Assembly: GCA_017161705.1 (NCBI GenBank)
Contig: JADFCW010000008.1
Location: forward strand, 1-48,824
Length of the DNA: 48,824 nt
Source: Candidatus Sumerlaeota bacterium
Lineage (GTDB): Bacteria; Sumerlaeota; Sumerlaeia; JADFCW01
Direction: 5' to 3'
Position numbers and translations under genes: made by a program. The notes below the pieces were generated by a model, which did not search any database, was not told where the DNA came from, and saw only the letters and a list, made by a program, of their open reading frames with translations. Position 1 is the first letter of the stretch, and the number at the start of each line of letters is the position of its first letter. Shown here one piece after another: positions 43,101-48,824 of the stretch.

Positions 43101-43588
43101 AAATCCACAAGATCACCCGCAAGATTGACCGCAACGGCAATCTCATGGCCTTCTTCGAACTGGAGGATTTTACCGGCACCGTCGAGTGCATCGCCTTCAG
43201 CCGCATCCATGCCGCCTACGCGCACTTGATTCAGGACGATTCGATTGTCTATGTGCGGGGCGTGCCCAACTCGCGCACCGGCGAAACCGTTAAGTGCCAG
43301 GTCCAGGAGATCGTCAGCGCCGAAGAGTATCGGCGGGCGCATGCACGCGTTCTGGAGATTGTGCTGCGCGAGGCCCGCTGCCCCCGCGAGGAACTCAGCG
43401 ACGTGTATACCGTGCTGGCCCGCAACAAAGGTCCGTTGCCCGTGCGCCTGATTGTGCCCTTTGATGCCCACGGCCACCAGCTGGCGTTGGAGGCGGGCGA
43501 TCACCTGCGCGTGGCGCCGGAACCCCAGCTTCTGACAGATCTGCGCCGTCTTCCCGCGATAAAGAGATTGACGTTTCGGGAGAGATAG
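40133..43588 (+). CDS. dnaE: DNA polymerase III alpha subunit
   Basis: This is the replicative DNA polymerase catalytic subunit, 1151 aa, of normal DnaE length. The N-terminal PHP domain (FVHLHLHSQYSLCDS, and TDHGNLFG) keeps several metal-binding His, so it may be active. The palm carries PGRGSVGGSLVSYCLEI and MPDIDIDFCYERRGEV with the catalytic Asp pair. Then come the tau-binding and helix-hairpin-helix regions (FNKSHSAAYALIAFRTAYLKAHYP) and an OB fold near residues 980-1060 (GEIHKITRKIDRNGNLMAFFELEDFTG). A 3'-5' exonuclease domain is absent, as expected for DnaE. AAGGAGG lies 9 nt before the ATG. accA follows 82 nt downstream, an order seen in many bacteria. Confidence 0.97.
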   Translation: MPAKPFVHLHLHSQYSLCDSTVRMDALCKALKETGMTAAALTDHGNLFGALEFYQTLKAEGLKPILGCELYVAPTRRDDRGPQQAHNYTHLVVLARDLEGYRNLTALSSIGYLEGFYYKPRVDKETLAQYSRGLLALSACTKGVVAVPLLEGQEAAAEQALDDYRQIFGPDGFYLELMEHGLPEQKKLNPALIRLAQKHNVPLVATNDVHYLRAGDHVAHDVLLCIGTSSAVSDRNRLRYESDQFYLKSPEEMDALFSSVPDALKNTLAIAEQCNLTLPLHQRLIPRFDPPPGETVSSYLRKLVYAGLEKRCAPVTEEKRQRVDMELDVIGRMGFESYFLIVWDFIHFAKEKGIPVGPGRGSVGGSLVSYCLEITDIDPLAYNLMFERFLNIGRITMPDIDIDFCYERRGEVIDYVRRKYGERNVAQIITFGTMKAKNAIRDVGRALNIDLRTVDEIAKLIPAELDITIASALEKEPRLRERYEGNEAIRQLIDTARSLEGLARHASTHAAGVVIADRPLIEYVPLYRTENEIVTQYSMEDVETIGLLKMDFLGLKNLTVIENTVRAVERNHGIRIDWDKIDRNDPETFRLFQEGDTFGVFQFESSGMQGYLRKLSPERFEDMIAMNALYRPGPLKAGMVDEYINRRHGLTEVKYLHPSLEPILRETYGVIVYQEQVAQIAAALAGYTLSEADLLRRAMGKKKKEVMKEQREVFVQKATARGVPRQTAEQVFDLMDHFGGYGFNKSHSAAYALIAFRTAYLKAHYPVEYMAALMTNDMGNTDRMPLYFAQCKAMGIQILPPDVNESDLHFTVVGRNIRFGLGAVKNVGHGAVEKIRAARRKAGPFRSLQDFCERVDLHTLNSRMIACLIKAGACDSLGGHRAQLLAALDGLIEAAAAAQREREAGQISLFDREDGDVQQPPVLSAVRLPDVPPWSLRETLQNEKEQVGFYISGHPLDEYIVDYYSFATSSIRRFREQTNGAGGEALLLGEIHKITRKIDRNGNLMAFFELEDFTGTVECIAFSRIHAAYAHLIQDDSIVYVRGVPNSRTGETVKCQVQEIVSAEEYRRAHARVLEIVLREARCPREELSDVYTVLARNKGPLPVRLIVPFDAHGHQLALEAGDHLRVAPEPQLLTDLRRLPAIKRLTFRER

Positions 43589-43670
43589 AATAGCACTCCG
43601 TGAAGTGAGTTGGACTGGGCCATAAATCTTTCGCAAAATTTGTCGCATTTTCAGCCGAGGATTCTTTCTT

Positions 43671-44705
43671 ATGGCAATGACTACCTTTGAATTTGAGAAG
43701 CCCATCGTGGATTTGGAAGCGCGCCTTGCCGAGCTGCGCCAGCGCGAGGCCGCCGGCGAGGACGTGGCCAGCGAACTCCATGTGGCGGAAATTGAACTGC
43801 AAAAAACCCGCGAAACCATCTATCGCAACTTAACACCTCACCAGCGCGTTTTGATTGCCCGTCACTTCGACCGGCCGCACTCGCTCGACTATATCCGCGC
43901 CCTGTTCGAGCAATTCACCGAGCTGCACGGCGACCGCCAGTTCCGCGACGATCCCTCGGTGGTTTGCGGCTTCGGGTTCTTTCAAGGCCGCCCCATGGCC
44001 GTCATCGGTCAGCAAAAGGGCAAGGACGTCAAAGAAAATGTCGCGCGCAACTTCGGCATGATGCATCCGGAAGGCTACCGCAAAGCGCTGCGCGTGATGA
44101 AACTGGCGGACAAATTCCGCCGCCCCATCGCCATTTTCGTGGACACCCCCGGCGCATATCCGGGCATCGGCGCCGAAGAGCGCGGCCAGGCCGAGGCCAT
44201 CGCTCGCAACATCATGGAAATGTTCACGCTCAGCGTGCCGATTGTCGTCATCATCATCGGCGAAGGGGCCAGCGGTGGCGCCCTGGGCATCGGGGTCGGC
44301 GACCGCGTGTTGATGCTGGAAAACGCATGGTACAGCGTGATTTCGCCCGAAGGGTGCGCTTCCATTTTATGGCGCGATGCCAAAATGGCTCCCGTCGCCG
44401 CCGCTAATCTGAAATTGACAGCCCCTGATCTGCTGCAACTGGGCATCATAGACGACATCATTGCCGAGCCGCTGGGCGGCGCTCACCGCGATCCGCTCGT
44501 GGCCATTGAAAACGTGCGCGTCGCTCTCGAGCAAGCACTCGGCGAACTGATCCCTCTGGCTCCGGATATGTTGCGCCGTCTGCGCCATGAAAAATATCGC
44601 GCCATGGGCAAATTCATCGAGGAGGTTTCTGAAACGGCCGAGGAGGCCGCCGGCGACGCAACGCCGGCCCAGACTTTCCGGCCCCCCCGCAGCCGAAAGC
44701 TCTAG
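43671..44705 (+). CDS. accA: Acetyl-CoA carboxylase carboxyltransferase subunit alpha
   Basis: AccA works with AccD to transfer a carboxyl group from carboxybiotin to acetyl-CoA, giving malonyl-CoA for fatty-acid synthesis. The 344-aa product has the coiled N-terminal region (FEKPIVDLEARLAELRQ), LDYIRALFEQFTELHGDR, VDTPGAYPGIGAEERGQ and the oxyanion-type SGGALGIGVGDRVLMLENAWYSVISPEGCASILW. ATG 43671 and ATG 43677 are both possible; GAGG lies 10 nt before the first. accD is not in the window. Confidence 0.97.
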   Translation: MAMTTFEFEKPIVDLEARLAELRQREAAGEDVASELHVAEIELQKTRETIYRNLTPHQRVLIARHFDRPHSLDYIRALFEQFTELHGDRQFRDDPSVVCGFGFFQGRPMAVIGQQKGKDVKENVARNFGMMHPEGYRKALRVMKLADKFRRPIAIFVDTPGAYPGIGAEERGQAEAIARNIMEMFTLSVPIVVIIIGEGASGGALGIGVGDRVLMLENAWYSVISPEGCASILWRDAKMAPVAAANLKLTAPDLLQLGIIDDIIAEPLGGAHRDPLVAIENVRVALEQALGELIPLAPDMLRRLRHEKYRAMGKFIEEVSETAEEAAGDATPAQTFRPPRSRKL

Positions 44706-44798
44706 CCGCATGACAAATGCACCCGCGGTCTCAGGTCCACCGGTCGGCGGCGTTCAACCATTCGTGTACCGCATCTCCCGATACAGGAGGACAAAAGT

Positions 44799-45350
44799 AT
44801 GGGGTACCTTATCGCTCTCGCCATCATCGCGTTGATCATCTTTTTTATTATCGCCATTTACAACGGCCTGGTCCAATTGCGGCAGGAGGTCAAAAATGCC
44901 TGGGCGCAGATTGACGTCCAGCTCAAGCGCCGCTATGACCTCATTCCCAACCTCGTCGAAACCTGCAAGGGCTACATCAAGCACGAGCGGGAGACACTGG
45001 AAGCCGTGACCCGCGCGCGCCAGCAGGCCATTGACGCCAAGGGCATCGCTGAAAAAGCCGGCGCCGAAAACATGCTCACCCAGACGCTCCGGTCGCTCTT
45101 TGCCGTGGCCGAAGCCTACCCAGATCTCAAGGCCAATCAGAACCTGCTGGCCTTGCAGGAGGAACTGGCCTCGACCGAAAACAAGATTGGTTTTGCCCGT
45201 CAATTCTACAACGATTCGGTCATGCGATACAACACGCGAATCCAGACGGTGCCGGCCAATATCATCGCCAGCATGTTTCACTTTACTCCGGAAGAATTCT
45301 TCGAGCTCGCCGAAGCCGCCCAGCGCGAGGCGCCAAAGGTGCAGTTTTAG
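44799..45350 (+). CDS. lemA: LemA-family membrane protein
   Basis: The 183-aa protein has one N-terminal transmembrane helix ([19 protein letters not shown]) followed by a helical LemA domain: [29 protein letters not shown], then [26 protein letters not shown] and ending in [10 protein letters not shown]. LemA proteins often occur next to htpX-type proteases. Here the only M48 gene is at the left edge, 43 kb away. AGGAGG lies 8 nt before the ATG. Confidence 0.95.
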   Translation: MGYLIALAIIALIIFFIIAIYNGLVQLRQEVKNAWAQIDVQLKRRYDLIPNLVETCKGYIKHERETLEAVTRARQQAIDAKGIAEKAGAENMLTQTLRSLFAVAEAYPDLKANQNLLALQEELASTENKIGFARQFYNDSVMRYNTRIQTVPANIIASMFHFTPEEFFELAEAAQREAPKVQF

Positions 45351-45481
45351 CGGTCCTGCTGTGGACTTAGCGAGAAAGAATCCGCTGGCGAAATGCTTCT
45401 CTCATGGCAAAAAGACATGAAACCTGCCGTAGGCAATGATGCGAACGTGTCGGCCCCCGGATTATCCTATGGCTTTTTTCA

Positions 45482-46336
45482 TTGCCTTTGCTCATGCGGC
45501 ACTTTCCTGAGGAATATCCGTTGAATCCGACCTGCCCGCATCCCGAAACGACGGAAACGCCCGCGACTTCAATTCCTTCAATTCCGGCGACCGACCTTTG
45601 CGTGTTGTTGCGCACCCCAATCCAACCCCTTCTTCCTGTCTGGCTCCACGAAGGCCGCTCGATCACCCAGCCCAACGTCTGCGGCTATGAAATCGAAGGC
45701 CGGCGTTTCGTGGTCAAGGACTTCCGGCCCCGCCCCTGGCTGATCCGCCGGCTATGGGGACGCTGGATTCTCCGGCGCGAGTGGGCCCGGCTCGAAGCGC
45801 TTCAAGGCATCGCCGGCATCCCGCGATTGCTCGGCTGGGTAGACGACGACGCGTTTGCCATGGAGTGGGTCCATGGCGAGCGCCTGCCGCACCGGAAGCA
45901 GAACTGGCTCGAGCCTGTTTTTTTCGACCGTCTCCTGGCGCTGGTCGAGGCCATGCACGCGCGCGGCATCAGCCACGGCGACCTCCGCCGGAAGAACATC
46001 CTCGTCACGCGCGACCAGCAGCCCTATCTGATTGACTTTGCCACAGCCTTTCAGGCCGGCCCGACGCCGCGAAGCCGACGCTGGTTTGCCCAACTCTGCG
46101 AGGTGGATCGCCTCACCGTTCTCAAACTGAAGGGGTATTACTGCCCCGACGCTCTGGACAGCGATGAACAGCAGCGCCTTGACGACCAACCTCTGGCGTT
46201 GCGATTTGGCCGCTTTCTGCGCAAGCGGATCTATCGTCCTGTCAAACCCCGTCGCTGGCGGCAGCGCTGGGCGCGCTGGCGGCGCGCGTTGTTCGGCCCG
46301 CCATGCAAAAAGCAAGATGATGAATGGAGGGAATAA
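45482..46336 (+). CDS. Small protein-kinase-like (RIO/WaaP-type) protein
   Basis: The 284-aa product has kinase-fold features: RRFVVKDFRPRPW (ATP-binding Lys), REWARLEALQGIAGIPRLLGW, FAMEWVHGERL (hinge), HGDLRRKNILV (catalytic loop with Asp and Asn) and LIDFATAF, a DFA in place of DFG. This resembles RIO, lipopolysaccharide (WaaP) and ABC1-like kinases. The C-terminus is very rich in Arg/Trp, ending PRRWRQRWARWRRALFG, perhaps a membrane- or nucleic-acid-binding tail. Start: ATG 45482 lacks a ribosome site, whereas TTG 45521 has GAGGA 7 nt upstream, so the true start may be the TTG. It follows lemA by 131 nt. The substrate is unknown. Confidence 0.7.
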   Translation: MPLLMRHFPEEYPLNPTCPHPETTETPATSIPSIPATDLCVLLRTPIQPLLPVWLHEGRSITQPNVCGYEIEGRRFVVKDFRPRPWLIRRLWGRWILRREWARLEALQGIAGIPRLLGWVDDDAFAMEWVHGERLPHRKQNWLEPVFFDRLLALVEAMHARGISHGDLRRKNILVTRDQQPYLIDFATAFQAGPTPRSRRWFAQLCEVDRLTVLKLKGYYCPDALDSDEQQRLDDQPLALRFGRFLRKRIYRPVKPRRWRQRWARWRRALFGPPCKKQDDEWRE

Positions 46337-46638
46337 ACCGAAAGGAAGCGGAGCCGAACGCAAAACCATTATGCCGGAAGGCGGACCGGCGTTGGGCGCA
46401 GGATGTTTACAAGGGCGGCGCTCCCAGCAAAAGCCGAGCCGTTTGGCGCCAAACCGTCAAGCCGCCAGCGGGATTTCTGCGGTGCCGGGGGCGTTGATCC
46501 CTGTCTTCCTGATCCTTATGGATGGCTTGCCGGGGCCAAAAAGGAAACGCGATTTTAACAAAATTGGCCTTGACAGGCAGAGGCAGATCGGAATACACAT
46601 AAAACCGGTTTTGCTGGGAAGTCGGCGAAAAAAAACAG
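46337..46638. other. Intergenic region after the kinase gene
   Basis: This stretch of about 300 nt has no gene I can support. The track ORF 46164-46667 overlaps the kinase gene in another frame and shows no domain. The base composition shifts to A-rich near the end (GAAAAAAAACAG), immediately before the promoter at 46639, and could act as an UP-like element. Confidence 0.4.
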
Positions 46639-46668
46639 TTGACAAAAAAACACCAAGCGCCTCATAAA
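46639..46668 (+). promoter_or_regulatory. Sigma-70-type promoter of the secreted-protein gene
   Basis: TTGACA (46639-46644), an 18-nt spacer and CATAAA (46663-46668) form a good housekeeping promoter, with an A-tract upstream. The predicted start of transcription near 46675 gives a leader of about 185 nt before the gene at 46861. Confidence 0.65.
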
Positions 46669-46791
46669 CTACCCGATGCTTTTGGGGAGTGCCGCGAAAT
46701 CCTGCAAATCACGGATCGCCTCATAAAAGCCGGTTTCACTTTCTCACCTTACACGGGCAAAGGAGGAGCAAGCCACCCCTAAGGAGCCATT

Positions 46792-46842
46792 ATGAGAAGC
46801 GGGCCTTCAGCGGCTGTCTGCGCAGAAGGCGCCCAGTCCTAA
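46792..46842 (+). CDS. Short upstream ORF (16 aa) in the leader of the secreted-protein gene
   Basis: An ATG with AAGGAG 5 nt upstream opens a 16-codon frame ending at TAA 46840-46842, 18 nt before the main ATG. The peptide contains SGPSAAVCAEGAQS and has no run of one amino acid. The same bases form a hairpin: GGG-CCTTC-GCG pairing with CGC-GAAGG-CCC (46801-46834), with an A-A mismatch and a 2-nt bulge. It could regulate translation or stabilise the mRNA. Whether the peptide itself matters is unknown. Confidence 0.4.
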   Translation: MRSGPSAAVCAEGAQS

Positions 46843-46860
46843 AGGAAAGGAGGGTAGTAT

Positions 46861-48561
46861 ATGCGAAAGGGGTTGGTCGTAACCCTGGGAGTAGTGGCTC
46901 TGTGTATAATGGCTTCGCCTGGCTTCTCCCTTGCACCGGTCATCGCTTGCATCCCGGACATTATCATCAGCGATGCGGAGCAGAACACCCAGACGCTTGA
47001 CCGGAACTTTTTTGTGTTCTCTCAAGCGATCAATCTGGATGAAATGGTCCGCGACGATGATGCGACAACGAAAGCCGCATTGCGGTGGTCGTTTGTTGAA
47101 ACGAATCCGGGCAACAGCATCCTGATCAACGGGATTGCGCCGCTGGCCAGCCCGACCCCGGACACCATCAAGGATCCGGGAGCGAGCAACCTGCGCGCGG
47201 TCAGCAACTGGGCCTCGTTCCGCAACCGGCTTTGGAGCCCGGTCGCGGGAACGTTGCCTTTCCCCAATCCGGGTGCTTCGAGCATGACCTCCACCCTGCA
47301 GTTGTATGTGTCGGATGGAACCAGCTATACTGGACAAGCGATTCTTGTCCGGACGGTGAATACGGCGGCTGGCGCAACGAATCCTCAACTGGATGCGGTT
47401 GTTCCGCAGTCCCAGAAATCCTATCCGTTTACCTCCGGATCGGAAGGCTGGAACTGGTTTGACGTTTCACCGACGTTCCCCGCTCCGACTCGTGCAGCCA
47501 CGGGCGGCGTGCTGAGCATGACCAAGAGCGCCGCGACCACGGCGCCGATTCTCTTCGGTGCGTGGGAATCACCGCAGAATCCGAGCATTGCTCTGAAGAT
47601 GCGTTGGGGCTGCATCCTGCGTGCGCGCTACCGTATGACCAGCTCGGTTAACGGGCATGGTTGTCCGGGCATCCGTATGCAGGCCATCTGGACGCACGTC
47701 ACTCAATCGGGCAGCACGTGGATTCCTGACTTCCTCAATCAGGATTTCAACGACCGCGTTGAGGTAATCACGAACACCTACAACGTTGCCGGTGCCATTC
47801 CGTTCATTGAGGGTCGCGAACCCGGCACGTCGGGCAAGACCTACACCATCCTGTATTATCCGCAACAGACGGATAAACTGATGGCGCCGACGGCCGTAGT
47901 GTATATCACCTGCGGCATGCTGGATACCGACACGTTCAATGAAGACCTTGGCACGCTGAACGTGGACCAGGTGGATGTGGACGGCATTGCGCGTCCGGAT
48001 GTGGGCCGCGGCACGCTCGTGACGGCGAACGGCTTCACCACCACGAACTTCACCAACTGGGTCCGTGACGTGAAGAAACTCGATCCGTCGGGCACGACGA
48101 CCGGCTTGGTGGCCACCAAGAGCGCCACCAACATGGTCATTACGGTGCCGGAGGGCAACAAGCTGCTGGAAGCTTCGTTCTCCAGCCCGATGCCGGGCAC
48201 TCCGTTGAAAGCCGGCTACTACTACAGGGTGCTCTGGACGGTCAATTCCACCTATACGCCGGGCGGCAACTTCCTGCCGGCCGTCCGTACCAGCGTGATC
48301 GGTACCACATTCCAGTGGTATGCTCACAAGGAACTGGAGGGCGGCGGAAGCTACAGCTCGATCGGAACCGCAAATACACCGTTTGAACAGTGGGTTTGCG
48401 CTCCGTCGGCTGCTCCGCCTTCAACGACGGCGACCGAGCCAATGCAATTGCGTTGGGAGGCCTACGTCCTGGGCATTCCGAACGTGGTGTTCAATAAGAA
48501 CATCAGCGGCACGGTGCGGTGTCTGGGTGTGCTGACCGAAGAGTTCCCGCCAATGCCGTAA
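46861..48561 (+). CDS. Secreted 566-aa protein of unknown function, probably abundant
   Basis: I do not recognise a named family. A signal peptide (KGLVVTLGVVALCIMASPGFSLA) is followed by a segment like a cadherin/Ig-type repeat (IIISDAEQNTQTLDRNFFVFSQAINLDEMV). A long beta-rich region follows, with GWNWFDVSP, LFGAWESP and LRARYRMTSS, and a C-terminal part with the strands YYYRVLWTVNS and LRWEAYVLG. Ser/Thr/Gly/Asn and aromatics are frequent and no catalytic motif is visible. A good promoter, a structured leader, a strong ribosome site (AAGGAGG 7 nt upstream) and a near-ideal terminator suggest high expression, as for a surface or S-layer-like protein. That role is inference. It stands alone as a transcription unit. 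Confidence 0.7.
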   Translation: MRKGLVVTLGVVALCIMASPGFSLAPVIACIPDIIISDAEQNTQTLDRNFFVFSQAINLDEMVRDDDATTKAALRWSFVETNPGNSILINGIAPLASPTPDTIKDPGASNLRAVSNWASFRNRLWSPVAGTLPFPNPGASSMTSTLQLYVSDGTSYTGQAILVRTVNTAAGATNPQLDAVVPQSQKSYPFTSGSEGWNWFDVSPTFPAPTRAATGGVLSMTKSAATTAPILFGAWESPQNPSIALKMRWGCILRARYRMTSSVNGHGCPGIRMQAIWTHVTQSGSTWIPDFLNQDFNDRVEVITNTYNVAGAIPFIEGREPGTSGKTYTILYYPQQTDKLMAPTAVVYITCGMLDTDTFNEDLGTLNVDQVDVDGIARPDVGRGTLVTANGFTTTNFTNWVRDVKKLDPSGTTTGLVATKSATNMVITVPEGNKLLEASFSSPMPGTPLKAGYYYRVLWTVNSTYTPGGNFLPAVRTSVIGTTFQWYAHKELEGGGSYSSIGTANTPFEQWVCAPSAAPPSTTATEPMQLRWEAYVLGIPNVVFNKNISGTVRCLGVLTEEFPPMP

Positions 48562-48583
48562 GGTAGCCTGGTGGGTAATTCTT

Positions 48584-48626
48584 GCAGGCAAGGGATCGCA
48601 AGATTCCTTGCCTGCTTTCTTTTTTT
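48584..48626 (+). terminator. Strong rho-independent terminator
   Basis: A 14-bp stem, GCAGGCAAGGGATC/GATTCCTTGCCTGC (one G-U pair), is capped by a GCAA tetraloop and followed by TTTCTTTTTTT. It starts 22 nt after the stop of the secreted-protein gene and is a textbook intrinsic terminator. Confidence 0.95.
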
Positions 48627-48758
48627 ACGTTCGGAACGCTGGAAGGCGAGTCCTTCGAAGGTCTGCTTCTCGCACTGCCTTTCTATACGCGAAAAACCTA
48701 AGAAACCCCGACATCCGACGCACGCCGATGGCTGCGCAGTTCTTCTTTCGAACTGTCC

Positions 48759-48824
48759 CTATTTCACCGCGCCATTGCGATAGATATCGCCATCGCTGAC
48801 CACCCCGTTGGTCGGATCATAGTG
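48759..48824 (-). CDS. C-terminus of a prepilin-type H-X9-DG protein (partial, runs off right edge)
   Basis: The reverse strand from the window end reads 21 residues, HYDPTNGVVSDGDIYRNGAV then Lys, followed by TAG (48759-48761). A His, nine residues and then Asp-Gly is exactly the H-X9-DG motif at the C-terminus of DUF1559-type prepilin-like proteins, common in PVC-type bacteria. These have an N-terminal prepilin cleavage site, which would lie beyond the window. The gene converges with the secreted-protein gene, and the terminator at 48584 lies between them. Confidence 0.75.
   Translation of the reverse strand, partial: HYDPTNGVVSDGDIYRNGAVK

Noticed and set aside
46164-46667. A 167-aa plus-strand ORF after the kinase gene
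   Set aside because: It overlaps the kinase gene in another frame, has no recognisable domain and runs into the promoter region of the next gene.
1-48824. tRNA, rRNA, CRISPR array, integrase, transposase or phage genes
   Set aside because: I looked for T-arm-like GGTTCGA(A/T)TCC motifs, spaced direct repeats of 25-40 nt and recombinase or transposase signatures and found none that hold up.

Overview
This is a GC-rich, gene-dense bacterial chromosomal segment with about 40 protein-coding genes. I see no rRNA, tRNA, CRISPR array, prophage or insertion sequence. The content suggests an uncultured Gram-negative-type bacterium near the PVC/FCB candidate phyla (Sumerlaeota or Hydrogenedentota would fit). 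The clues are four Gfo/Idh oxidoreductases with twin-arginine signals, a GH172/DUF2961 protein, a DUF1080-like lipoprotein, an H-X9-DG pilin tail, cohesin-like surface modules and a LysW-based lysine pathway. The phylum is inferred from gene content only.

Layout. 1-4605 (minus): argJ, a lipoprotein, argB, a zf-TFIIB protein and an HtpX-like protease cut by the window edge. 4981-7799 (plus): a PfkB sugar kinase and glucuronate isomerase. 7811-14033 (minus): a Gfo/Idh protein, an IspH-UbiA fusion, a cohesin-like surface protein and a GNAT protein. 14498-15511 (plus): sppA. 15609-20208 (plus): a leader that looks like a transcription attenuator, then homocitrate synthase, lysW, lysX, lysY and lysZ, which together carry homocitrate formation and the carrier-protein part of the alpha-aminoadipate lysine route. 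20283-24611 (plus): surE, coaD, a DUF1841 protein, a phosphotransacetylase and a Gfo/Idh protein. 24688-35468: a lipoprotein acetolactate decarboxylase, GH172, a large lipoprotein, a 2-hydroxyacid dehydrogenase, an unknown exported protein, two more Gfo/Idh genes (one frameshifted) and a PBP4-type D,D-carboxypeptidase. 35572-46336 (plus): a PilZ-like protein, two overlapping PCMT genes, RNase G, dnaE, accA, lemA and a small kinase. 46639-48626: a strongly signalled transcription unit for a secreted protein, ending in a near-ideal terminator. The minus-strand tail of an H-X9-DG pilin closes the window.

The most interesting items are these. (1) A putative leader-peptide attenuator precedes the lys operon: a 31-codon Lys/Arg-rich leader, a hairpin, a perfect 9-bp GC antiterminator pairing and a terminator. 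(2) IspH is fused to a UbiA-like membrane domain that lacks the first Asp motif. (3) A period-9 minisatellite family (consensus GACTTGTCC) occurs at four intergenic sites and also inside the coding region of the cohesin-like protein. (4) A dispersed 29-30 nt palindromic repeat occurs three times. (5) Two adjacent PCMTs appear to have different cellular locations. (6) Canonical ArgJ/ArgB coexist with the LysW system, while only one ArgC-type reductase is present.
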